64,000 nt of DNA, taken from assembly GCF_030435705.1 (NCBI RefSeq), contig NZ_CP129382.1, positions 1,922,001 through 1,986,000 of the forward strand. Reading direction: 5' to 3'. The stretch's first letter is position 1. Each line of letters starts with the position of its first letter. Shown here piece after piece: positions 54,212 to 61,623 of the stretch. The notes under the pieces are model-generated. The model did no database searches and was not told the DNA's origin. It saw nothing but the letters and a program-made list of their open reading frames with translations. The stretch comes from Rhizobium sp. SSA_523 (lineage in GTDB: Bacteria > Pseudomonadota > Alphaproteobacteria > Rhizobiales > Rhizobiaceae). A program made the position numbers and the translations under genes.

Positions 54212-54238
54212 AACCCCGCCCCCAAAGGCGGGGTTTTC
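54212..54238 (+). terminator. rho-independent terminator of omp10-like gene
   Basis: 9-bp perfect stem AACCCCGCC / GGCGGGGTT, loop CCCAAA, then TTC. It lies 77 bp after the stop. Confidence 0.8.
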
Positions 54239-54402
54239 TGTTTTCGCCGTCCGGGATTTCCGCGCGGCCGCTGTCATATTTCACTTGCAGTCGCGATGGG
54301 GCTGGTGAAACATGCTGCGTGGAACGCGTGTCACAATGAGCGCTTACAAGAGGCGGAACAGGGCGCTGGACACCGCGCCCGGCTTTCAAGGAGAACCCGA
54401 GG

Positions 54403-56451
54403 ATGATGAGAAGACTTGGTTTTAGCGTGCTGGCGGCGAGCCTATTTTCGCTCTCTGCAGGGGTGGCGCTCGCGGACTACCGGTTGAACATCCTGCACAT
54501 CAACGATCTGCATTCGCGCATCGAGGCCATCAACAAATCGGATGCGACCTGCTCGCAGAAAGAGGCCGATGCCAATGAATGCTTCGGCGGCATTGCCCGC
54601 GTGAAGAGCGCCATCGATGCCTATCGCACCGCCAATCCAAGTGCCAATCTGCTGGTTCTCGATGCCGGCGACCAGTTCCAGGGTTCGCTCTACTACTCCA
54701 CCTTCAAGAGCGCGCCGGTGGCGGATTTCATGAACGGCATCGGCTTCGACGCCATGGCCATCGGCAATCACGAATTCGACGACGGTCCGGAAGAACTCGA
54801 CAAGTTCATCGCCGCCCTGAAATTCCCCATCATCTCCGGCAATACCATTGCCAAGTCGGGCAGCCTGCTGGACGGCAAGTACAAGGGCTATGTCGTCAAG
54901 GAAATGGGCGGCCAGAAGGTTGGCGTCGTCTCGGTCCTCGCCACCGACAGCGGCGAGACCTCCTCGCCCGGCCCGGATATCTCCTTCGAGGACGAGATCA
55001 CCTATCTGAAAAAGGCCGTTGGCGAACTGCAGGGCCAGGGCGTCAACAAGATCATTGCGCTGACCCATGTCGGCTACAACAAGGACAAGGAAATCGCCGC
55101 GGCGGTCGACGGCATCGACGTGGTGGTCGGCGGTCACAGCCACACCTATCTGTCCTCGACCGATCCGAAATCCTCCGGCCCCTATCCGACCATGGTGAAG
55201 AACCCGTCGGGCGCGGAGATTCCGGTCGTCACCGCCTATGCCTATTCCAAATATCTGGGCGAGCTGACCGTGACCTTCGACGATAGCGGCGTGGTGAAAT
55301 CGGCCGAAGGCGCGCCGAAGCTGCTCGATGCCTCCGTCACGCCGGACGAGGCCTATGTGGCGAAGGTCAAGGAGCTTGGCGCGCCGCTGGAAGAGCTGAA
55401 GAAGAAGGTCGTCGGCACTTCGGAAGGCGACATCAATGGTGACCGCAAGGCCTGCCGCGCCGTCGAGTGCTCCATGGGCAATCTCGTGGCGGATGCCTCG
55501 CTTGCCCGCGTCAAGGACCAGGGCATCACCATTGCGATCGTCAATGGCGGCGGCTTGCGCGCCTCCATCGATCAGGGTGACGTCACCATGGGCGAAGTCC
55601 TGACGGTCCTGCCCTTCCAGAACACCATTGCCACGTTCCAGATCAAGGGGGCCGACCTGAAGGCCGCGCTCGAAAACGGCGTGAGCCAGATGGAAGATGG
55701 TGCCGGCCGCTTTGCCCAGGTCGGCGGCATGAGCTACTCCTTCGACCGCTCCAAGCCCGTCGGGTCGCGCGTCAGCAATGTCATGGTCAAGGAAGGCGAC
55801 GGCTTCGTGCCGCTCGATTTGGAAAAGACCTATGGCGTGGTAACCAATAACTACGTGCGCGGCGGCGGCGACGGTTTCAAGATGTTCGCGACCAATGCCG
55901 TAAACGCCTATGATTTCGGACCGAACCTGGAGCAGGCGGTAGCCGATTACATCAGCGCCAACTCGCCTTACAAGCCCTATACCGACGGCCGCATCAAGGA
56001 TATCACGCCTGCGGATTACGTCGCACCGGCCAAGACGGCCGCAGCACCTGCTGCTCCGGCATCTCCCGCTCCCGCGAACCCTGCCCCGGCCACCACGGCC
56101 CAGGCGCCCGCAACGCCTGCCCCGGCAACGCCTGCCCCGGCAGCACCTGCCCCCGCAGCGCCTGCCGCCACGGCCCAGGCGCCAGCAGCAGCCCCTGCTC
56201 CGGCAGCGCCTGCTCCCGCAGCTCCGGCAACCACAGCCCAGACTCCAGCGGCTCCGGCAACCGCTCCGGCAGCCGCCCCGGCAGCAGCAGGTCCGAAGAC
56301 CTACACGGTCGTGAAGGGCGATTCGCTCTGGAAGATCGCCGAGGCCACTTATGGCGATGGCGAGGCATGGAAGAAGATTGCCGAGGCCAACCGCCTGCGT
56401 CGTCCCAACCTCATCGCGGTCGGCACGCAACTGGAACTGCCGGCCAACTGA
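54403..56451 (+). CDS. periplasmic 5'-nucleotidase/UshA-like phosphoesterase with LysM tail
   Basis: 682 residues. Signal peptide LGFSVLAASLFSLSAGVALA. An N-terminal metallophosphoesterase domain with LHINDLHSR, LVLDAGDQFQG, GNHEFDDG and VVGGHSHTYL as metal ligands; a 5'-nucleotidase C-terminal domain (~345-520) with NGGGLRASIDQGDVT and NNYVRGGGDGF. Then ~85 residues of Ala/Pro repeat, and a C-terminal LysM domain (TYTVVKGDSLWKIAEATYG). It should hydrolyse nucleotides or UDP-sugars in the periplasm. The LysM module would hold it on peptidoglycan, which E. coli UshA lacks. Confidence 0.9.
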   Translation: MMRRLGFSVLAASLFSLSAGVALADYRLNILHINDLHSRIEAINKSDATCSQKEADANECFGGIARVKSAIDAYRTANPSANLLVLDAGDQFQGSLYYSTFKSAPVADFMNGIGFDAMAIGNHEFDDGPEELDKFIAALKFPIISGNTIAKSGSLLDGKYKGYVVKEMGGQKVGVVSVLATDSGETSSPGPDISFEDEITYLKKAVGELQGQGVNKIIALTHVGYNKDKEIAAAVDGIDVVVGGHSHTYLSSTDPKSSGPYPTMVKNPSGAEIPVVTAYAYSKYLGELTVTFDDSGVVKSAEGAPKLLDASVTPDEAYVAKVKELGAPLEELKKKVVGTSEGDINGDRKACRAVECSMGNLVADASLARVKDQGITIAIVNGGGLRASIDQGDVTMGEVLTVLPFQNTIATFQIKGADLKAALENGVSQMEDGAGRFAQVGGMSYSFDRSKPVGSRVSNVMVKEGDGFVPLDLEKTYGVVTNNYVRGGGDGFKMFATNAVNAYDFGPNLEQAVADYISANSPYKPYTDGRIKDITPADYVAPAKTAAAPAAPASPAPANPAPATTAQAPATPAPATPAPAAPAPAAPAATAQAPAAAPAPAAPAPAAPATTAQTPAAPATAPAAAPAAAGPKTYTVVKGDSLWKIAEATYGDGEAWKKIAEANRLRRPNLIAVGTQLELPAN

Positions 56452-56517
56452 CGCGGGCCAGCCACGGGCCTGCGGGCTGACCACAGGTCCGCGGACTATA
56501 TGTCACGACGGCATGCC

Positions 56518-56546
56518 GGCCCGGGGGCTTTCCCGGGCCGTTTTTT
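56518..56546 (+). terminator. rho-independent terminator
   Basis: Perfect 8-bp stem GGCCCGGG / CCCGGGCC, 6-nt loop, then G and TTTTTT. It ends the 5'-nucleotidase transcript before hemH. Confidence 0.9.
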
Positions 56547-56620
56547 GTTTCTACATAGAACCAGCCGCGCCGGCCGACGTAATAAGAGCCGGCCCAGTCT
56601 TCTTGTCTCAGGAAACCGCA

Positions 56621-57658
56621 ATGATGAACGCATCCGTCACGCCCCTCCCTGCCGATCACCCAGAGGTCCGCTTCGGCAAGGTCGGCGTTCTGCTCGTCAA
56701 TCTCGGCACGCCGGACGGCACGGATTACAAATCCATGCGCCGCTATCTCGAGGAGTTTCTGACCGACCGCCGCGTGATCGAATGGCCGCGGGCGCTGTGG
56801 TATCCGATCCTCTACGGCATTGTCCTGAACAAGCGGCCGCAAAAGGTCGGCAAGGCCTATGAATCGATCTGGAACAAGGATCTCGACGAAAGCTACCTGC
56901 GCACCTATACCCGCAACCAGGCGGAGATATTGGCCGAGCGGTTCAAGGACATGCCGCATGTCCATGTCGACTGGGCCATGCGCTACGGCCAGCCGGCAAT
57001 CCAGGCCAAGATGAACGAGATGCAGAAGGCCGGCTGCGAGAAAATCCTGCTCTTCCCGCTCTATCCGCAATATGCGGCCGCCACCACCGCCACCGTCAAT
57101 GACGAGGCTTTCAAGGCGCTTCTGAAGATGCGCTGGCAGCCGGCGCTGCGCACCGTGCCGCGATATCATGACGATCCGGTCTATATCGATGCTCTCGCAT
57201 GTTCCATCGAACAGCATCTGGCGAGCCTCGACTGGGAGCCGGAAATCGTGCTGACTTCCTATCACGGCATTCCGCAATCCTATTTCAGGAAGGGCGATCC
57301 CTATCACTGCCAGTGTTACAAGACGACGCGCCTGCTGCGCGACCGGCTGGGCTGGCCCAAGGAGAGGCTGATGGTCACCTTCCAGTCGCGCTTCGGGCCG
57401 GAGGAATGGCTGCAGCCCTATACGGACAAGACCGTGGAAAAGCTGGCCAAGGAGGGGACCAGGCGCATCGCCGTCCTCAATCCCGGCTTCGTCTCCGACT
57501 GCCTGGAAACGCTGGAGGAGATTGCCGAGGAAGCGGGCGAGGATTTCCTCCACAATGGCGGCGAGAAGTTCACCCATATTCCCTGTCTGAACGACAGTGC
57601 CGACGGCATGCGGGTGCTCGAGCACATCACGCGCCGCGAACTCATGGGCTGGATCTAG
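56621..57658 (+). CDS. hemH: ferrochelatase
   Basis: 345 residues. Inserts Fe2+ into protoporphyrin IX, the last step of haem synthesis. GVLLVNLGTPDGTDYKSMRR at the N-terminus, LLFPLYPQYAAATTATV, the metal/proton-shuttling His in LTSYHGIPQSYFRKGDPYHC, and FVSDCLETLEEIAEE near the C-terminus. Cys residues in YHCQCYKTT match the alphaproteobacterial subgroup that may carry a 2Fe-2S cluster. The start is ATG 56621; the frame stays open upstream without support. No clear iron-regulatory box was recognised. Confidence 0.95.
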   Translation: MMNASVTPLPADHPEVRFGKVGVLLVNLGTPDGTDYKSMRRYLEEFLTDRRVIEWPRALWYPILYGIVLNKRPQKVGKAYESIWNKDLDESYLRTYTRNQAEILAERFKDMPHVHVDWAMRYGQPAIQAKMNEMQKAGCEKILLFPLYPQYAAATTATVNDEAFKALLKMRWQPALRTVPRYHDDPVYIDALACSIEQHLASLDWEPEIVLTSYHGIPQSYFRKGDPYHCQCYKTTRLLRDRLGWPKERLMVTFQSRFGPEEWLQPYTDKTVEKLAKEGTRRIAVLNPGFVSDCLETLEEIAEEAGEDFLHNGGEKFTHIPCLNDSADGMRVLEHITRRELMGWI

Positions 57659-57850
57659 AGCGGGTCCAGCAAAGGTGCGTCAGCGGTTTTGGCCGGCCAA
57701 TGCAGGTCTGCTTAGACCCGACGATTCGAAGAGGACTCGTCTCGTCGGGCTGTTCGTTAGTGTCGACCCGACGCTTTCCACGGGTTTTTGCGAAGGCCGG
57801 GTCGCTCCGTCAGGATGCCCCCTTCGCCGGACGTGTTGCAGGAAATCTGA

Positions 57851-58747
57851 TCACAGCGCCGGCCGGAAGCCATCGCCGCCCCAGGCATGGCGTCTGCGCG
57901 GCTGCGGCGGCGGCGGCGCATAGTGGCGGGCAAGGGCCAGAAGCGCGGTGCGCAGCATGAGCTTTGCCGAGCGGACCGGCCAGCCGCGTTCCCGCTCCAC
58001 CAGCTCCAGCCCCTTGCCGAAGCAGCAGACATCAAGCGCCACGCCGGAAAGCTCCGGTCCCATGGCCTCGATCGCCTGGCCGACGCGTCGCCTGGCGGCC
58101 GCCGCACTCTCCGTCAGATCCGCCATGCCGCCTCTCTCGCCTTTCTGGCGCGCGTTGAGGCGCGGCTCCCAGCAGGCCGTGACCCGCGGCTGCAGCGCGG
58201 CCCGCTGAAAATCCGCTGCCAGGCGTTCGGCCGCCTCCACCGCCGCCTGCGGCAGGAAGGCGTCGCCGGAGCGGTCCTTCAGCTTCAGCAGCGGGCCGAG
58301 CGGCGATTCGTTCAGGTTGCGGCTGACCATTTGCCGGTCGCCTTCGACCTCGCATTGCTCTTGCACCAGAATGCGGTGCTGATCGCCAAAGTCCGTCTCC
58401 TTTGCCACCTGCAGGGCGCGGCGCAAATGGCTGGCCGTTTCCGCCGTGGCCCAGAGCGTCTCCTCCCGGCGCAGGATGAGCCCGGAGGAGAGCGCGGCAT
58501 TCAGCAGCCTGTCGGGCACGATGCGCGGCGGGCCGGGCTGGACGAGCCGCCAGCTGCCCTCCTCTGCCGGTTCGATGGCGCAGGGCGCTTTCACGACGGC
58601 CCGCAGCAGGGCAAGCAGGGCGGCGGAGCCGGGCCCCCTGGTTGACGATTGACCATGCTTCGCCGTGCCCCCGTTCGCCGCCGGGCCTGCTCTGTCTTTT
58701 TTCGCCGCATCGGGACGGCGCGTACCGGAGCTTCGTCCTTTCGTCAT
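57851..58747 (-). CDS. DUF6456 protein
   Basis: 298 residues, basic N-terminus. An N-terminal low-complexity part, then a compact region with RLLNAALSSGLILRREETLW (winged-helix-like), and the C-terminal DUF6456 domain (NLNESPLGPLLKLKDRSGDA to GLELVERERGWPVRSAKLML). The C-terminal part looks like a helical DNA-interacting domain, but no function is established. Its start overlaps the stop of the DnaA-like gene by 4 bp (ATGA), so they are translationally coupled. Confidence 0.75.
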   Translation of the reverse strand: MTKGRSSGTRRPDAAKKDRAGPAANGGTAKHGQSSTRGPGSAALLALLRAVVKAPCAIEPAEEGSWRLVQPGPPRIVPDRLLNAALSSGLILRREETLWATAETASHLRRALQVAKETDFGDQHRILVQEQCEVEGDRQMVSRNLNESPLGPLLKLKDRSGDAFLPQAAVEAAERLAADFQRAALQPRVTACWEPRLNARQKGERGGMADLTESAAAARRRVGQAIEAMGPELSGVALDVCCFGKGLELVERERGWPVRSAKLMLRTALLALARHYAPPPPQPRRRHAWGGDGFRPAL

Positions 58748-59175
58748 GACCGATCTCCCGCAGCCTTCGCCTCCGCCGGGACAAAGACAGTGCTGACGAT
58801 CTTTTCGATGCAGCAGACAAAGGCATCGAAGGGCTCGCTGTCGCGGCGGTCCTCGATCCTGCGGCAGGAATGGCTGACGGTGGTGCGGTCGCGCCCGAAG
58901 GCCCGGCCGATCTCGGTCATGGGGATGCTGAGGGCGACATGGCAGACATACATGGAGACCTGCTGGACATGGCAGAGCATGCGCCGCCGGTCACGCCGCT
59001 GAAGCTCGCGCTCTCCCAACAGCTCCATCACTTGCTGGACGACATCGCGCACCATGCGGCATACCTGGATAAGCGGAAGGCCTGCCGGCGCGATATAGGG
59101 TGTGGCAGACGGCACCCCGTCATGAAGATGACCGGCCAGTGTCGCGTCTTGGTTCGATTTCAGATCAAAGGACAT
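58744..59175 (-). CDS. stand-alone DnaA domain IV-like DNA-binding protein
   Basis: 143 residues. No AAA+ domain. The C-terminal two thirds match the DnaA domain IV helix-turn-helix: RQ-type basic loop before MYVCHVALSIPMTEIGRAFG, then the signature RDRTTVSHSCRRIE, equivalent to the RDHTTV-H motif that reads the DnaA box. It may therefore recognise DnaA-box-like sites without initiating replication. The ATG at 59175 has GCAGGGG upstream. It is co-transcribed with DUF6456 and lies just downstream of mucR on the same strand. Confidence 0.8.
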   Translation of the reverse strand: MSFDLKSNQDATLAGHLHDGVPSATPYIAPAGLPLIQVCRMVRDVVQQVMELLGERELQRRDRRRMLCHVQQVSMYVCHVALSIPMTEIGRAFGRDRTTVSHSCRRIEDRRDSEPFDAFVCCIEKIVSTVFVPAEAKAAGDRS

Positions 59176-59346
59176 GAACAACCCCTGCGTTATAGGAATT
59201 ATTTCATACACCTTAAATCAAGAGCGGGGATAAGGAAAGCCGGAGCTGGCTGTGGGACAGTTGAAAAACGCCAAGGAAATCAAGGGAGCGGTCGACGCAA
59301 CTAGGATTATTTTCATTATTTCTGTGCACGCCCCGCAGAAACGAGA

Positions 59347-59382
59347 TCGCCGGAGGGGATGCTTGTGATCCCTTTCCGGCGA
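59347..59382. repeat. 14-bp hairpin
   Basis: TCGCCGGAGGGGAT (59347-59360) pairs with ATCCCTTTCCGGCGA (59368-59382), loop GCTTGTG, with a one-base bulge. No T-run on either side, so not a standard terminator. Confidence 0.6.
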
Positions 59383-59467
59383 TGTCATGCAGCGTGATGC
59401 GGTCCTGTTTCCAAGCAGACTTGCTTTGGCCTGCCAACGCTTCGTCCGCTCGGTCTATCGTTTTGGC

Positions 59468-59512
59468 GCAGGTTCCGATCGGAAAACCGTGAGACACGTT
59501 TCCGGAACCTGC
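59468..59512. repeat. palindromic intergenic element, probably dispersed rhizobial repeat
   Basis: GCAGGTTCCG (59468-59477) pairs perfectly with CGGAACCTGC (59503-59512). The interior ATCGGAAAACCGTGAGACAC resembles the GGAAAACCG-type short interspersed palindromes common in Rhizobiales intergenic DNA (from memory). Confidence 0.55.
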
Positions 59513-59599
59513 TCAGGTCGTCGGGGCCAGTGAAAACCCGTTCGCCGATCCCGCTCTTCCTATCTGTGACGCCTGACTTCGGCGCCTTACTGTGACGCC

Positions 59600-60031
59600 T
59601 TACTTGGCGCCGCGCTTGCGGCGCTGGCCGAGGCCCATCTCCTTGGCCAGGCGAGAACGGGCCTGGGCATAGGCAGGAGCGACCATTGGATAGTCAGCCG
59701 GCAGACCCCATTTCTCGCGGTATTCTTCCGGAGTCATGTTGTAATGGGTCATCAGGTGGCGCTTGAGCGACTTGAACTTCATGCCGTCTTCAAGGCAGAT
59801 CAGGTAATCGTCTTCAATGGACTTGCGGATCGGAACAGGCGGCTTCGGCTTTTCGACCGCGGTCGGTGCAGGCGCGGGCGAGGTCGTGTTGCTGAGTGCG
59901 TTGTGGACATCGGCGATGAGACTCGACAGATCGCCAACGGGAACAACATGGTTGCTGACATAGGCTGCGACGATGTCGGCGGTCAATTCCACCAACAGAT
60001 CGGGCGCCATGCCGGCGACGGGTTCAGTCAT
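59600..60031 (-). CDS. mucR: MucR/Ros family zinc-finger transcriptional regulator
   Basis: 143 residues. The N-terminal ~60 residues mediate oligomerisation in relatives, followed by a Pro-rich linker and a prokaryotic zinc finger: C79, D82, H92 and H97 in [20 protein letters not shown], so the ligand set is Cys-X2-Asp-X9-His-X4-His. Then [13 protein letters not shown] and the basic tail LGQRRKRG. MucR/Ros proteins silence AT-rich promoters and control exopolysaccharide, motility and the cell cycle in rhizobia. AGGAGA precedes the ATG at 60031. The AT-rich upstream region suits autoregulation. Confidence 0.92.
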   Translation of the reverse strand: MTEPVAGMAPDLLVELTADIVAAYVSNHVVPVGDLSSLIADVHNALSNTTSPAPAPTAVEKPKPPVPIRKSIEDDYLICLEDGMKFKSLKRHLMTHYNMTPEEYREKWGLPADYPMVAPAYAQARSRLAKEMGLGQRRKRGAK

Positions 60032-60434
60032 CTGGTATCTCCTGTTGCGTTCAAAGACAGGCCCAGAAGGACCCGCCCGGCGTAGAGCAGGACCTTTTTT
60101 CACCCACCTCGTCCCGTTTTCGCGCAGGAAAGCTGGATCCACCCCTAGATCCAGCCGGAACGCAAGGCCGACAGAAAAAGGAGATACAGGTTTTAGGACT
60201 GATATCTTACCAATTCTTACCGCTCTTCTAACAGGTTAGAAAGGCGCACTTGGAAGGGAATCATGGCCGCGACCAGTATCAAAGCTCTACTATAATGCGA
60301 TTAACATTCCTCTTCAGAAAGTCAAAATATAATTTGTATGGATTTAACCGTTCATTCGCGGAAGCGGGCTGCTGCTAGTCGTGCCTAGACTGCAGTGATA
60401 AAGGCAGGACCAATAATTTGTCCGCAAAACGGCA
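60032..60434. other. 403-bp AT-rich region upstream of mucR
   Basis: No gene. The segment 60180-60420 is markedly AT-rich for this genome, with many T-A steps (for example AAAATATAATTTGTATGG around 60324-60341), the kind of DNA that MucR/Ros proteins bind. It also follows the 3' end of the pha operon, but no T-run terminator was found. Confidence 0.5.
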
Positions 60435-60776
60435 TTAATCAAGGGGTCTGTCGCGGCGCAATTCGTCAATCACCGTCGTTTCATGCAGACGGTAGCCGAC
60501 CTGATGGGCCGCCTTGGCCAGAAGATGTGCCGAAATGGGTGCCGTCAGGATGAAGAAGAGGAAGCCCGCCAGCGCCCGAGACAGGATGGAGAGGTCACTG
60601 GCATGCAGGCCGGCCGCCAGGAGCAGCAGGCCCGAGCCCACCGTTCCGGCCTTCGATGCGGCATGCATGCGGGTAAAGACATCGGGCAGCCGCAGGAGGC
60701 CGATCGAGGCAATCAGCGCGAAGGAGGATCCTGCGACCAGGATTATGGCGGTAACAATGGCGATCACGCTGGTCAT
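60435..60776 (-). CDS. phaG: multisubunit cation/H+ antiporter subunit G
   Basis: 113 residues with three hydrophobic helices; the MnhG/PhaG signature [25 protein letters not shown] is complete. The last gene of the pha operon (order here on the minus strand: AB, C, D, E, F, G). In Sinorhizobium the Pha complex is a K+/H+ antiporter for pH adaptation; the ion here is inferred by homology only. The start overlaps the PhaF stop (ATGA). Confidence 0.9.
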   Translation of the reverse strand: MTSVIAIVTAIILVAGSSFALIASIGLLRLPDVFTRMHAASKAGTVGSGLLLLAAGLHASDLSILSRALAGFLFFILTAPISAHLLAKAAHQVGYRLHETTVIDELRRDRPLD

Positions 60777-61150
60777 CCTTTCACATCCTTCGCACCCGCT
60801 TTGACCGGCGTCGCGCCCCCGGAGAGCGCCTTGCCGGGATGCGGCCTATCCTCCATGGCACCCTCCTCGTCGGCCGTTCTGCGCGACAGGATGAAGCGCG
60901 CGAAGGCAACGGTTGCCAGGAAGCCGACGAGGCCGAGCGCAATCGCCACATCGATATACAGGGTGAAGCCGGTCTTTACCGCAATCACGGCGATGAAGCC
61001 GATGGCAATGCCCACCAGCATGTCCAGCGCCACCACCCGGTCGGCCAGTGTCGGCCCGGCAATCACCCGGCAGGCGGTTGCCAGGAACGACAGAAGCAGC
61101 AGGACGAGCGCCAGCCAGATGGCGCCTTGCAGAATGGTCTCGGCAGTCAT
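60773..61150 (-). CDS. phaF: multisubunit cation/H+ antiporter subunit F
   Basis: 125 residues. Three helices, with [20 protein letters not shown] and [20 protein letters not shown] as family hallmarks. It has an extra ~35-residue hydrophilic tail ([20 protein letters not shown]) beyond the usual ~90-residue length. The start ATG at 61150 overlaps the PhaE stop codon. Confidence 0.9.
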   Translation of the reverse strand: MTAETILQGAIWLALVLLLLSFLATACRVIAGPTLADRVVALDMLVGIAIGFIAVIAVKTGFTLYIDVAIALGLVGFLATVAFARFILSRRTADEEGAMEDRPHPGKALSGGATPVKAGAKDVKG

Positions 61151-61623
61151 CAGCGGAAAGCCTCCATGATCTTGCGTTCGAAGCCTTCGGCAATATCGCG
61201 CCGCGTACCCTCGACATCGGAGCAATCAATGGCGTGAACATAAAGAAACCGCCGGTCTTCCGACACATCCACCGACAGCGTTCCAGGCGTCAGCGTGATG
61301 AGATTGGCCAGCAAGGTGATCTCGAAATCGCGGTCCACCGTCAGCGGAAAGGCGAAGATGCCGGGCTTGATGGCCAGCCTCGGCCGCGTCACCAGCACCG
61401 CCACCTTCCAGGCCGACAAAGCAAGCTCCTTGAAGAACAGGATGGTGAGCGAGGCGATGCGGCCAATGCGGCCGAGATAGCTGACGCCGTGCGCCTGTTC
61501 GCGGATGAGCCCGATGGCGAGCGCGGCGACGAGAAAGCCGAAGAGGAAGTTGAGGAAGGTCGCGCTGCCGCTGACGGCAACCCACACGACCGCGAAGAGC
61601 ACGTTCATGGTGAATGCGGTCAT
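61150..61623 (-). CDS. phaE: multisubunit cation/H+ antiporter subunit E
   Basis: 157 residues. N-terminal two or three helices ([20 protein letters not shown]) and a conserved cytoplasmic part, [20 protein letters not shown], typical of MnhE/PhaE. Overlaps by ATGA with the upstream subunit D gene. Part of the membrane antiporter complex; its own role is assembly or coupling rather than proton translocation. Confidence 0.92.
   Translation of the reverse strand: MTAFTMNVLFAVVWVAVSGSATFLNFLFGFLVAALAIGLIREQAHGVSYLGRIGRIASLTILFFKELALSAWKVAVLVTRPRLAIKPGIFAFPLTVDRDFEITLLANLITLTPGTLSVDVSEDRRFLYVHAIDCSDVEGTRRDIAEGFERKIMEAFR

Larger units (their letters stand above)
59176..59599. other. 424-bp structured intergenic region between mucR and the DnaA-IV gene
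   Basis: No gene. It holds two strong palindromic elements (listed separately at 59347 and 59468) and a repeated TGTGACGCCT near 59567-59601 at the mucR 3' end. The promoter of the DnaA-IV gene should lie in 59180-59340, which is AT-rich around 59300-59325. Confidence 0.5.
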
